Source of the DNA: Singulisphaera sp045290345
Lineage (GTDB): Bacteria > Planctomycetota > Planctomycetia > Isosphaerales > Isosphaeraceae
Length of the DNA stretch: 64,000 nucleotides
NCBI RefSeq assembly: GCF_045290345.1
Contig: NZ_CP155447.1
Span: 7,192,001-7,256,000 of the forward strand
Direction of reading: 5' to 3'
In this document: in pieces, positions 43,736-53,074 of the stretch
How positions within the stretch are numbered: position 1 is the stretch's first letter
Layout: each line of letters begins with the position of its first letter
Made by a program: the position numbers and the translations under genes
Notes under the pieces: generated by a model
What the model was told of the DNA's origin: nothing
The model's database searches: none
Seen by the model: only the letters and a program-made list of their open reading frames with translations

Positions 43736-46700
43736 ATGAACCACCCCGATCCGTTCAAAGTCGCCGTGACGATGGACTCCCGCGAGCTCGGAGAGGGATT
43801 GCCACAGGCCGGATCGCTCCTGCGGTCGGATCCGCCTGAAGTGGGGCATGCGGGGTCCAAGTCATTTGCCTACGTCGAGTCGTGTCTCACGGGTGCCGGC
43901 TTGGCTCCGGAATTGGCCGAGTTGGCCGAAGAGATCACGGGGCGTCTGCAGGCTGGCGAGGTCATCGACCTTGATGACTACGCCGTGCGCTATCCGGAGT
44001 GGGCCGTGGCGATCCGCCACCTCATGCCGATCCTGCGGGAGATGGCCGCCTTGGGGCGAACCACCGTCGGAGAGGGGGACTCGGGGCATGCTCGAGCCGT
44101 TGCCGAAGGCGCGATCGAAGGAGAGCGGATCCTCGGCGACTTCCGGGTTCTTCGGGAGGTCGGCCGTGGGGGGATGGGGATCGTCTATGAGGCCGAGCAA
44201 CTCTCGCTGGGCCGCCGGGTTGCCTTGAAGGTGCTCCCGCTGGCGGCGGCCATGGATCCGCGCGCGCTGCAGCGGTTCCAGCTCGAGGCACAGGCGGCGG
44301 CCTGGCTTCAGCACCCGCAGATCGTGCCGGTGTACGCGGTGGGATCGCTCGGAGACGTACCCTATTACGCGATGCAGTTCATCGAAGGGGCCAGTCTCGC
44401 CGAGTTGATCGTGGAATTGCGTCGGCTTGAGGGGGTGGGTTGCGAGGATTCTCCGATCCCGAACCCGAACGAGAGCCGGTCCAGTGGCATCATCTCCCTG
44501 GCTCGCGGTCTGCTGTCGGGGTGGTTCACTCCCTCGCACGAGGAAGACGAGGACGACGATCGGTCCGGCGTCGGGCCGGTTTCTGACCTCCCCGCGTTCG
44601 ACCCCTCGGTTGGGGCGGGCCGTTTGAATCGGCGCCCGAAGTCGCTCACCGAGGTTTCGACGCGTGGGCAGGATTACGTCCGCACGGTGGCCCGCCTCGG
44701 CGTGCAGGCGGCCGAGGCGTTGGAATACGCCCACGAGCACGGCATTGTGCACCGCGACATCAAGCCGGCGAATTTGCTCCTCGACCGCCGCGGGGTCTTA
44801 TGGGTCACCGACTTCGGGCTGGCCCGCGGTTCCGGAGATACGGGGCTGACGCTGACCGGCGACGTGCTCGGGACGTTGCGGTACATGAGCCCGGAGCAGG
44901 CCCTGGCCAAGCGGGCGCTGATCGACCGACGGACCGACATTTACTCTCTGGGGGCAACCCTTTATGAGTTGCTCACCCTGCAACCGTTCGTCACCGGCAC
45001 GGATCGTCAGGAAATCTTGCGCCGGGTGATCGAGGAGGAGCCGGTCCCGATCCGGCGGCACAGCCCCGAGGTGCCCGTCGACCTGGCCACGGTCGTCACG
45101 AAGGCGATCAGCAAGGATCCGACCGGGCGTTACGTCACGGCCCAGCACTTCGCCGACGACCTGAGGCGGTTTCTCAAGGGTCGGCCGATCGCGGCCCGGC
45201 CGACCGGGTTCCTCAAGCAGGCCTGGAGGTGGTGCCGGCGTCGGCCGTTGACGGCGGGGTTGGCGATGGGCCTGGCTGCCGCCCTGACGGTCGGGTTCGT
45301 CGGGGTCCTCTGGAGCTGGCGGGTCGCGGTTCACCAGCAAGGGCTCATGCGCCAGGCCCAACGGGAGTCCGATCAGGCGCTCGCCAGTGCGTCACGCGCT
45401 AACCAGGCTTTGCTCATCGCCAACGCCCACGAAAGGGCGGCCCATGATCGGGCGCAACGCCGCTTCGTCCTGGCCCGGGAGGCGGTCGAGCAGTACTACA
45501 CGGGGGCCAGCCAGGACGTCTTGCTCTTGCAACCTCAGATGGAGTCACTTCGCAAACGCTTACTGGGTACGGCCTTGTCGTTCTACAAGCGGTTGCAAGC
45601 GACGATCGAGGAGGAAGCGGACGATCCTAGGACGCGGGTCGAGCTGGCGACCGTGTACCGGCAGGTGGGGCGGATCGCGGTCGAGGTCGGTTCCAGGAGT
45701 GCGGGCCTGGAGGCGTTGGAGCGGGCTCGGGAGCTCCTTGATGAGCTGGTACGGAATGATCCGGCCGACTCAGAGATCCGCCGCGACCTGGCTTCCTGTC
45801 TCGATTTCATTGGCAAGCTCGAGGTTTATACCTCCGGGCGGGAGTCCGAAGGAGAGCGTTCCCTGGAGCGTTCCTTGGAGCTCTGCGAGGCGTTGTCCGC
45901 CGAGAATCCAAACGATGCTGACGATCGGTTCGCGGTCGCGGCCGCCGCCGGTGAGCTTGGCTATGCTCGGGCTCGAACCGGCCGGATCACCGAGGGGCTG
46001 CTCTCCCTGGGCCGAGAGCGGGATATTCTGGAACGCCTGGTCGGGGAGCATCCCGATCACGACTTGTACCGGAACCAGCTGGCCTTGAATTACGGCCAGC
46101 TCGGCGAGATTCAGGCGGACGCGGGCCAGATCTCCGAAGCGCTTTACTCTCAAGAGCAGGCCGCGGCCCACCTCGGTAGGCTGGCGACCGATCAACCCGA
46201 GGTTGCGGTCTACCGGCGACGGTTGGGGCAAGCCGAGACGGACACCGGCAGGCTTCTCTCCGACTCGGGACGCCCGTCCGAAGCACTGCCGCACCTGGAG
46301 CGAAGCTTGTCGATCCTGGAGCAAGTGGCGGGAGAAGTTCCCGCCGTCTCCAGCTATCAGCGCGCGGTCGCGGAGTGCTACGACGTCATGGGGGCGGCCC
46401 AGGCCAAGCTGGGCCGTCGGGACGAGGCGACCCGGTCGCTGGCCCGGGCGCGGGCGACCCAGAAGCGGCTGATCGCCGATCACCCCGACTTCATCGCCTA
46501 CCAGGCGGACCTGGCCGAAAACTACTTGTGGACCGGGGTCGTGTACCAGGACTCGGGCCGGCCGGTCGATGCGCTGCGTGAATTCTCCAACGCCCGTGCG
46601 TTGCTCGGGCGGATGGCGCCCGGGATCGACAGTTTGTATGCCCTGGCTTGCATCGAGACCCGGCTCATTCCCTTGACCGGGCCGGCGGAGCGCGGGGCTC

Positions 46701-46864
46701 AGGCCGACCGGGCGATGGCCGCGTTGCGCCGGGCCGTTGCCCGGGGCTACCGGGGCGTCGACGCTCTTCGGACCGACCCTAGTTTCGACTCACTGCGGTC
46801 GCGTCCCGACTTCCAGGGGCTCTTGCTCGACCTCCAGTTCCCGGACTCGCCATTCGCGTCATAG
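43736..46864 (+). CDS. transmembrane Ser/Thr protein kinase with TPR-like sensor region
   Basis: This 1042-residue PknB-type kinase has the glycine loop EVGRGGMGIVYEAE at about 138, ATP-site Lys in RVALKVLP, the catalytic loop HRDIKPANLL at about 339, and DFGLARG at about 359. An acidic insert of about 80 residues lies between the N lobe and the catalytic loop. One transmembrane helix at about 504-527 is followed by a long helical region with tetratricopeptide-like repeats (about 600-960). N-terminal residues 40-90 (AELAEEITGRLQAGEVIDLDDY) resemble planctomycete kinase leaders. ATG 43736 has GCGAGG upstream. A GTG at 43667 is the alternative. It lies just before an ECF sigma gene. Confidence 0.92.
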   Translation: MNHPDPFKVAVTMDSRELGEGLPQAGSLLRSDPPEVGHAGSKSFAYVESCLTGAGLAPELAELAEEITGRLQAGEVIDLDDYAVRYPEWAVAIRHLMPILREMAALGRTTVGEGDSGHARAVAEGAIEGERILGDFRVLREVGRGGMGIVYEAEQLSLGRRVALKVLPLAAAMDPRALQRFQLEAQAAAWLQHPQIVPVYAVGSLGDVPYYAMQFIEGASLAELIVELRRLEGVGCEDSPIPNPNESRSSGIISLARGLLSGWFTPSHEEDEDDDRSGVGPVSDLPAFDPSVGAGRLNRRPKSLTEVSTRGQDYVRTVARLGVQAAEALEYAHEHGIVHRDIKPANLLLDRRGVLWVTDFGLARGSGDTGLTLTGDVLGTLRYMSPEQALAKRALIDRRTDIYSLGATLYELLTLQPFVTGTDRQEILRRVIEEEPVPIRRHSPEVPVDLATVVTKAISKDPTGRYVTAQHFADDLRRFLKGRPIAARPTGFLKQAWRWCRRRPLTAGLAMGLAAALTVGFVGVLWSWRVAVHQQGLMRQAQRESDQALASASRANQALLIANAHERAAHDRAQRRFVLAREAVEQYYTGASQDVLLLQPQMESLRKRLLGTALSFYKRLQATIEEEADDPRTRVELATVYRQVGRIAVEVGSRSAGLEALERARELLDELVRNDPADSEIRRDLASCLDFIGKLEVYTSGRESEGERSLERSLELCEALSAENPNDADDRFAVAAAAGELGYARARTGRITEGLLSLGRERDILERLVGEHPDHDLYRNQLALNYGQLGEIQADAGQISEALYSQEQAAAHLGRLATDQPEVAVYRRRLGQAETDTGRLLSDSGRPSEALPHLERSLSILEQVAGEVPAVSSYQRAVAECYDVMGAAQAKLGRRDEATRSLARARATQKRLIADHPDFIAYQADLAENYLWTGVVYQDSGRPVDALREFSNARALLGRMAPGIDSLYALACIETRLIPLTGPAERGAQADRAMAALRRAVARGYRGVDALRTDPSFDSLRSRPDFQGLLLDLQFPDSPFAS

Positions 46865-47085
46865 CGTGAGCCGGGTGGGCGACGGAGCCAGTCCCACGCT
46901 TGGGGCCGCAGGGGCTTCGTCAGCCTCGAACCAAGACGCTGAGTCCTTGAAGATTCGCGCCGGCCGGAAGGGCCGCCAGCGGGGGGGCTCCGCCGTCGCG
47001 GCGAAAAATAATTCGCTGCCGCGAATTAATTTTCGAATCTTCCGCCGCGTCCCTGCGGGGTTAAAGGTGGGAGGGATTAACAATC

Positions 47086-47700
47086 ATGACCGACCTGTTC
47101 TCAAGGACGCATGAGTTAATCGATTGTGCAAATCGAGGGGACGAGGCGGCTCGCCAGAAACTTCTGGAGCGCTATCGAGCCTATCTCAGACGGATGGTTG
47201 CAGTGCGTCTCGACCGCCGTCTGGCCGCCCGCGTTGATGCGTCGGACGTCGTCCAGGAGACCTTGGTCGAGGCGGCCCGGCGGATGGATGACTACCTCAG
47301 GGAGCGGCCGATTCCGTTCTACGGCTGGCTCCGGCAACTCGCCGAAGAGCGAATCGTCGATACCTATCGCCGGCATGTCACCGCACAGCGCCGGAGTGTC
47401 ACCCTGGAACACCGAGAGCTTGGCCTGCCGGACGCCTCGACCGACGAGCTCGCCCGGCGGTTATTTGCGGCTGACACCAGCCCTAGCAACCACCTGATGC
47501 GTCAAGAGAGGCACGAACGGCTGAAGGGAGCCCTCGCCTCGCTTTCGCAACGAGACCGGGAAGTGCTGGTGATGCGACACCTCGAGCAGCTCAGCACCGC
47601 CGAGATCGCCGCCATGCTGGAGATCAGCGAGCCGGCCGTTAAGTCCCGTCTGCTTCGAGCCTTGATCCGCATGCGAGAACAGATGGGCGACCCGGCGTGA
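47086..47700 (+). CDS. ECF-type RNA polymerase sigma factor
   Basis: The 204-residue protein has sigma region 2 (LLERYRAYLRRMVAVRLDRRL..DASDVVQETLVEAARRM with the DASDVVQE motif) and region 4 (LASLSQRDREVLVMRHLEQLSTAEIAAMLEISEPAVKSRLLRAL). Planctomycetes carry many such factors next to Ser/Thr kinase genes. Here the kinase lies 221 nt upstream on the same strand, suggesting a phosphorylation-linked signalling pair and no classical anti-sigma factor. The target promoters are unknown. Confidence 0.93.
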   Translation: MTDLFSRTHELIDCANRGDEAARQKLLERYRAYLRRMVAVRLDRRLAARVDASDVVQETLVEAARRMDDYLRERPIPFYGWLRQLAEERIVDTYRRHVTAQRRSVTLEHRELGLPDASTDELARRLFAADTSPSNHLMRQERHERLKGALASLSQRDREVLVMRHLEQLSTAEIAAMLEISEPAVKSRLLRALIRMREQMGDPA

Positions 47701-47825
47701 GCCATCCCTTCACCATCGCCATCAAGTCAAAACAAGGATTCCGTTCCACATTTCATCCCGAAATCTTGGCCCGCGGGACCCCAGGATGGCCACCGGCAGG
47801 CCCTACCACGAGACCTAGAGCAGCC

Positions 47826-48089
47826 ATGAAATCCGACCCGAACCCCCGACGAGTGTGGCAGTCGACCGGCCTTGCCGCCGGCCTCCTTCTGGTCAGTTGC
47901 CTTGCACTGACCCCGGGCTGTGGAACCGAAGCTCCGAAGCCGCCGGCCGAACCCGCGGTTCTCGCGCCCGCCTCATCAGTCGCTCCCCTGGCCAAGGCCA
48001 AGTTCAAGGGGAGGCGTAATGTCGAGACGCACGATGACCTGAGGGAACGTCGGGCGAAGAGACGCTTGGCCGCTCAAAATCAGAGTTGA
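47826..48089 (+). CDS. small lipoprotein
   Basis: The 87-residue protein has a signal peptide (GLAAGLLLVSCLALTPGCGTE) with Cys at about residue 38 as the likely lipidation site. A Pro/Ala-rich spacer and a very basic C terminus (KFKGRRNVETHDDLRERRAKRR) follow. No family is recognised. The frame is open back to 47697, overlapping the sigma stop, but only the ATG at 47826 places the signal peptide near the N terminus. Confidence 0.6.
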   Translation: MKSDPNPRRVWQSTGLAAGLLLVSCLALTPGCGTEAPKPPAEPAVLAPASSVAPLAKAKFKGRRNVETHDDLRERRAKRRLAAQNQS

Positions 48090-48219
48090 CCTGTCCCCCC
48101 TTCTCCTAGAAGCAGGGCGTCGCAACCGCGGCCTCCGTTTCCTATCCATTCTTTCTCACGCAATTACCAACGAATTTGAATTCCCCTTCCTTTCCCATTG
48201 CCAGAGGAGTTGTCGGCCG

Positions 48220-49278
48220 ATGCGCACTACATTCCGACGAAACCGAGCAGGCTTCACGTTGATCGAGCTCCTGGTCGTGATCGCCATCATTGCGGTTCTG
48301 ATCGCTCTCTTGCTCCCCGCCGTGCAAGCCGCTCGAGAGGCAGCGCGACGCGCAAGCTGTATCAACAATCTGAAACAGCTCGGCCTGGCCACTGCCAACT
48401 ACGAGAGCAGCTACGGCTCCTATCCGATGGGGGACCACCGCGGCCGAGCTTCCGACGGCAGCACGATCCGCCAGAACTTCGGTCCGTTTCTGGCGCTCAC
48501 CCAGTTCATCGAACAGGGCAACATCTTCAACACGTTCAATTCGAGCCTGCAATGCTACATCTGGCAGAACAGCACGACGAACGGCTTCGGCGTGGGGGCA
48601 CTTTGGTGCCCGAGCGATGGCGTGATCAACGGCCTCCGCTACCCAGGTGCTCCCGGCGACGGCTGGGAGGGCTCGCCCGTCCCGATGACTTACTCCAGCT
48701 ACGCAGGCAACCTCGGGCCGCTTGTCTACTACACCAATGCGGTGGGCGACACGAACGTCATGGCTCAGATGAAGGGAGTCTTCTCTTACATCGGCGGCTG
48801 CTGCAACGACGGCCGGCCGAGCGTCTCACCGACTCGATTGGCCGACATCACCGATGGGACCAGCAACACCTTCCTCTTCGGTGAGCATGCCCACGCACGG
48901 ATCTCCACCTCCGGCCCGAACGCCGGCGACATGTACGGCTGCAACTGGTGGACCTCGGGCGACTACGGTGACACCACCGCCTCGAGCTTCTTCCCCCCCA
49001 ACTTCTTCCAGTCCAATGAAGACGGTTACAAACTTCCGGGGTACTTCGTCCGCGGCGACAACTATCAAATGACCTTTGCGAGCATGCACTCGGGAGGGGC
49101 GAACTTCTCCTTCTGCGACGGTTCGGTCAAGTTCCTCAAGAACTCGATCAACACGTGGAACTCAAGGGCGATCACCTACAGCAAGCCGACCTATAACCTC
49201 AACGGTGCGAACTTCGGCGTCTACCAGGCTCTCTCGACTCGAAACGGCGGCGAAGTCATCAGCGCCGACGGATATTGA
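48220..49278 (+). CDS. DUF1559 protein with type IV pilin-like N terminus
   Basis: This 352-residue paralogue of the protein at 6372-7418 has the prepilin motif AGFTLIELLVVIAIIAVLIA starting at residue 10, LLLPAVQAAREAARRASCIN and the C-terminal FCDGSVKFLKNSI signature. GAGGAG is nine nucleotides before the ATG. It is preceded by a small lipoprotein and a sigma factor, and is probably an exported, surface-assembled protein of unknown function. Confidence 0.92.
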   Translation: MRTTFRRNRAGFTLIELLVVIAIIAVLIALLLPAVQAAREAARRASCINNLKQLGLATANYESSYGSYPMGDHRGRASDGSTIRQNFGPFLALTQFIEQGNIFNTFNSSLQCYIWQNSTTNGFGVGALWCPSDGVINGLRYPGAPGDGWEGSPVPMTYSSYAGNLGPLVYYTNAVGDTNVMAQMKGVFSYIGGCCNDGRPSVSPTRLADITDGTSNTFLFGEHAHARISTSGPNAGDMYGCNWWTSGDYGDTTASSFFPPNFFQSNEDGYKLPGYFVRGDNYQMTFASMHSGGANFSFCDGSVKFLKNSINTWNSRAITYSKPTYNLNGANFGVYQALSTRNGGEVISADGY

Positions 49279-49551
49279 CCGGAGCATGCCTGCGAATCCC
49301 ACCATTTCCCCCCGATGCCGTCGTGAAGCGACTGGCCTCGGGGGGACTTTCGTCTGGCAAACAACATCTCGGCTGCGTTTCCTGGGACCGCGTGCGCCCC
49401 GCCCACATTCTTGGGTGCGTCAAGAAGGCTGGGTCCCAAGCCTCTGAAAACGTCTCTCGCCACCCGGGATCGGCCGGCCGTGGTCCCTGAGAGAACTCCG
49501 AGCGGGGCGAAATTCCACAGGCAAGGCTCCAAGCAAAGGCAAGGTATCATC

Positions 49552-50781
49552 GTGAGCAACGGCGAGGCGACAGGGACGAGGACGGGTCGGATCGTTTCGA
49601 TGGACCAGTTCCGCGGCTACACGGTCGCGGGGATGTGCGCGGTCAACTTCCTGGGCGGGTTGCAGGCGATCCACCCGGTGATGAAACACAACAATAATTA
49701 TTTTAGTTACGCCGATACGATTATGCCGAGTTTTCTGTTCGCCTGCGGCTTCTCGTACCGGCTCACGGCGATCAGACGCCTCGACCAGTTTGGCCCGGCC
49801 GCGATGTACCGACGGTTCGTCTGGCGAAGCCTGGGACTCGTGCTGGTCTCTTTGATGATGTATGGCTTCGGCACTGAGTTCAAGTCGTGGTCAGAGATGA
49901 CGCCGGCGACGATCCAGGGCTTTTTCGTCAAATTGCTCAAGGCGAACCTCTGGGAGGTGCTGGCCATCATCGGTGCGGTGCAGTTGCTGATCATGCCGGT
50001 GATTGCAGCCGGCCCGCGCGTGCGAGCCGTCACGCTTGTGGCCCTGGCCGGAGCGCACCTGATCCTCTCTTATTTCTTCAATTTCGACTTCGTTTACGGC
50101 CGCCCGAACCGGTTGGACGACTTGCTGGGAACGTCCGGCTCGACCGCCTGGGACGGCGGTCTCTTCGGCCTGCTGGCGTGGGGGGCGATCATGCTGGCGG
50201 GAACGCTGGCTCACGATGCCGCGGTGGCCGCGACCCCCGGAAAAGTCACGCGCCGACTGCTCGGCTGGGGAGTCGTCTTGATGGCGTTCGGTTATGGGCT
50301 CTCGTGCCTCTCGATGCTCTCCGACGGCGAGACCACAACGGGTCGGGGCCATGTCGCCTCCTCGCCGGTCTGGCCCCCCTTCGAGAAGTTCTCCGGCCGG
50401 CCGCTGCAGTCGTTCCTGGCCGAGCCGCCGTTTGTGCAGCCTCCATCCCCCGAGCGCCGGCCGCACAACTACTGGATGATGAATAAGCGTCTGGTCAGCC
50501 TGCCCTTCATCCTCTTTGCGACCGGGTTCGCGTCTGCCCTCTATGGTCTGTTCGTGCTGGCGTGCGACGTGGGAAGCATGCGCCTTGGTCTCTTCCGCAC
50601 CTTCGGTCAGAACGCCCTGGCTGCGTACGTTCTTCACCACATGGTCGAGTCGCAGATTCTCACGATCGTTCCCCGGGACTCGCCGCTCTGGTGGTGCCTC
50701 GCCGGGTTGACACTCTTTTTCGGGATCACTTATCTGTTTGTCCGATACCTGGAGCGCCAAGGCGTTTTCATTCGGCTTTGA
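49552..50781 (+). CDS. heparan-alpha-glucosaminide N-acetyltransferase-like membrane protein
   Basis: The 409-residue protein has about ten transmembrane helices. The N-terminal RIVSMDQFRGYTVAGMCAVNF matches the opening of the DUF5009/YeiB-related acyltransferases, where an R-G-Y/F motif precedes helix 1. The segments YADTIMPSFLFACGFSYR and FGQNALAAYVLHHMVES are also family-typical. Such proteins move acetyl groups across a membrane onto glycans. The acceptor is unknown here. The GTG at 49552 follows AAGG by eight bases and was preferred over the in-frame codon at 49411. An ATG at 49600 is a further alternative. Confidence 0.8.
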   Translation: MSNGEATGTRTGRIVSMDQFRGYTVAGMCAVNFLGGLQAIHPVMKHNNNYFSYADTIMPSFLFACGFSYRLTAIRRLDQFGPAAMYRRFVWRSLGLVLVSLMMYGFGTEFKSWSEMTPATIQGFFVKLLKANLWEVLAIIGAVQLLIMPVIAAGPRVRAVTLVALAGAHLILSYFFNFDFVYGRPNRLDDLLGTSGSTAWDGGLFGLLAWGAIMLAGTLAHDAAVAATPGKVTRRLLGWGVVLMAFGYGLSCLSMLSDGETTTGRGHVASSPVWPPFEKFSGRPLQSFLAEPPFVQPPSPERRPHNYWMMNKRLVSLPFILFATGFASALYGLFVLACDVGSMRLGLFRTFGQNALAAYVLHHMVESQILTIVPRDSPLWWCLAGLTLFFGITYLFVRYLERQGVFIRL

Positions 50782-50991
50782 GGAACAGGCTGTCACCGAC
50801 TTCCCGGTTTGAAGCGAGATGATGGTCCAGGTGGCTCGCCTGTGCGCCTCTGGAGAGAGCTTGAACCGTAGGCCGTCCGAGGTGAACCCCACTACCGGTG
50901 TGGTTCATCTCGGACGGTGGCATTTCGGCAAGCGGGCCGCGCGTCCGGCTTGGCGAAAGGATCGCATTTCAGATCACAGATTCCTGGACGT

Positions 50992-51972
50992 TCAGTGCCG
51001 CACCAGACCACGGACCTCATCGATCAACTCGCGGTCGGATCGCTCTTTTCCGTCCACGCGACCGACGAACACAAGTCCCTTCGCCGCTGCTATCTGGAGA
51101 TTCGATTGGGAGCGGGTGAATCGATCAAGATACTTGAGCGGCCAGAGCAACAGTCTCCCTGCCGCGAGTGCCAGCCAGCGGATCAGGCGCCGTCCGCTCA
51201 GGTCGATCAATGTTGAGCTGAGGAAGACGGCCGCCGCCGAGGCCGGCCCTTCCGTTGCTTTGATGTAGATCAGTTCCGAATGTGGGAACAGGAACCGCAG
51301 GCCGGTGGCGGTGAATCGGTGGAAATCGTAGGGATATGCGTGATGAGGGAAGGCAAAGGGCGTCGCCGCGTAAATCAGACCGCCCGGGCGCGTCACACGC
51401 TCCATCTCGGCCGAGGCCACCCACGGCCGGACGACATGCTCGAGCACCTGGTCTGCGAGAACCAGGCCAAACGTCCCGTCGGCGAACGGGATCTTGTGGA
51501 TGTCGCAGACGAGGTCTGAGCCAAACTGAATGTGAACATCGGTTGTGACAACAGCCGAGTGAGGGAAAGCGCGACGATAGGTCTCGACTTTATCCCCTGC
51601 GCCCAGGATGAGGACGGGCGCATCTTCGACCTCCGCGGCTAGCGTGGCGATTCGATGGGCGTAGTGAGAATCACGCGACAAGGGAGGGAGGATCCGCTGG
51701 CGGATGAAGTTCTTTGTGGATTCCCGGTCTCGGTACGCCCTGTTTTGCGTTGTGGCGACCTTGGCGACCACTTCCGCGACCTGAAACAGGCTCGCTCGTT
51801 CGTCGATCAGGACCGGTGCTCCTCCGGGGCACGGGTAGCGGTTCCCTCCTTGAAAAACCAACTCCCCTCCCTCGGGCGGGAAGGCGACCGGGCGCGTCCC
51901 GTCGACGGGGTCGATGAGCGTCCGGTTCAAGAGGTCTGTGATTGCGATCAGGTTTGGCGCATCGGTCAACAT
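50992..51972 (-). CDS. class I SAM-dependent methyltransferase
   Basis: The 326-residue protein has a Trm112-like N-terminal segment (DPVDGTRPVAFPPEGGELVF, then GGNRYPCPGGAPVLID) and a Methyltransf_11 core with motif I VLILGAGDKVETYR, acidic residue in VVTTDVHI, IPFADGTFGLVLADQVLEHV and RVTRPGGLIYAATP. The C-terminal helices carry basic and hydrophobic residues. This layout is common among methyltransferases of cell-surface glycan or lipid clusters. The ATG at 51972 has GAGGGA directly upstream. A GTG at 51984 is less likely. Confidence 0.85.
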   Translation of the reverse strand: MLTDAPNLIAITDLLNRTLIDPVDGTRPVAFPPEGGELVFQGGNRYPCPGGAPVLIDERASLFQVAEVVAKVATTQNRAYRDRESTKNFIRQRILPPLSRDSHYAHRIATLAAEVEDAPVLILGAGDKVETYRRAFPHSAVVTTDVHIQFGSDLVCDIHKIPFADGTFGLVLADQVLEHVVRPWVASAEMERVTRPGGLIYAATPFAFPHHAYPYDFHRFTATGLRFLFPHSELIYIKATEGPASAAAVFLSSTLIDLSGRRLIRWLALAAGRLLLWPLKYLDRFTRSQSNLQIAAAKGLVFVGRVDGKERSDRELIDEVRGLVRH

Positions 51973-51984
51973 GGCATCCCTCAC

Positions 51985-52053
51985 TTTCGAGTGATCGGAT
52001 TCGAACCGAGGGTCGAGCCTGTGTAAGTGCTCTGTCTGACTGAGCGAGGCCCC
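51985..52053 (-). other. degenerate tRNA-like sequence
   Basis: On the minus strand a canonical T-arm box GGTTCGAATCC (51998-52008) follows a D-arm-like GCTCAGTCAGACAGAGC (52029-52045) at nearly tRNA spacing. The anticodon region is about 5 nt short, its stem does not pair, the G18-G19 pair is missing and the ends do not form an acceptor stem. It is therefore a remnant or coincidence, not a working tRNA. Confidence 0.3.
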
Positions 52054-52591
52054 GTTCGATCAATGACCAAGGATTCCGCTTGGGCACTGGTTCTGGATCC
52101 CACTTCGATTAAGGTGTTGCCAATTCTTGGGGAAATCGAAAATCAACTGTTCCGCCTCAGTGGTGTATCCGTCAAGTGCGTTGATGTTGACGGAAAAGTA
52201 GCCCGGCCCGCCCGAGAACTTGCCGAATGCACCACTAGGAAACCTGGATAAATAGAAATTCGGCTATGCTGAATAATAAAAGATACGAATTGATTAGGAG
52301 GCCGTCAAGTTGAGCCGAATTGCCAAGGACAGGGACAGGAGCAGGCTTTGTGTGGCGTTGAGGCATATTCGCCCTCCGTCCTGATCTCCATCGGAAGTGG
52401 TTAGAAGGCCAGGTTCCTTGGCAAAATCGAGCCCCCCCTCGCGCACCCTTCAGGCTGCGCCATCGTGGCGTGGCCGACCCGTTCGCGGGGCGCAAATGAA
52501 TCCGGACAACCTGTTGTCCCGTTGCAGGGAACTCACTGACTGGGTGCTTTTTGCGGTGCCCCGAGAGTGTGGCAGTGAGGAGTCAGGCGTC
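52054..52591. other. region without a supported gene
   Basis: A 75-codon frame at 52027-52251 has no recognisable domain or ribosome binding site. The rest shows nothing. AT-rich patches around 52250-52300 differ from the neighbours. Confidence 0.35.
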
Positions 52592-53074
52592 TCATCGCCG
52601 CCAGAACAGCCACCACCGCTTCCTCGATCGTTCCGCAGCCTGGTGGAGGCTCTGCACGCAAATATTCTGCCAGACTGGGATATCAAGAACCAGGATGGAG
52701 TCCGCTTCAAGCCGCCCGCCCAGCACCGGGGGCGGTGCGACTGCATAGCACTGGCCTTGGCCAGGGACCTTGCCTTGCAGGTAGAGTTCGTGCACCAAGG
52801 GGGATCGTAGGTGGGCTTCCTGCCACTCCCGCTCATTGAGGTGAACTTGAAGTGCGTCCGGAGAACTCGCCACGGTGGTGAGGGTTCCCTCCAGGATGTC
52901 GAGCCTCTGCACGGTGCCATCAGGACGCCGCAGAAACCAATCACCGAACTTTGACAGGAACACGGGGGAGACTGGTCCGGACACGAGCCAAGTCCACCGG
53001 CTCAGGCACCAGGTCGTGTCCTCGGGGTCGAAGCCTTCGATGATCAGGTCCGCCCAAGTCGGTTTGAGAGACAC
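52592..53074 (-). CDS. DUF1851/Tdi1-like protein, possible immunity protein
   Basis: The 160-residue protein opens ADLIIEGFDPEDTTWCLSRW, then has FLSKFGDWFLRRPDGTVQRL and DILEGTLTTVASSPDAL, and ends LGGRLEADSILVLDIPVWQN. These segments resemble the C-terminal part of GAD-like/DUF1851 proteins such as Tdi1, immunity partners of secreted DNase-type toxins. No toxin gene lies next to it. A GTG start is well supported by GAGGAG at the right distance. An immunity role is inference from the family only. Confidence 0.6.
   Translation of the reverse strand: MSLKPTWADLIIEGFDPEDTTWCLSRWTWLVSGPVSPVFLSKFGDWFLRRPDGTVQRLDILEGTLTTVASSPDALQVHLNEREWQEAHLRSPLVHELYLQGKVPGQGQCYAVAPPPVLGGRLEADSILVLDIPVWQNICVQSLHQAAERSRKRWWLFWRR

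Noticed and set aside
52027..52251. Possible 74-residue gene
   Set aside because: No domain, weak start context and it overlaps the tRNA-like remnant. It cannot be supported as a gene.
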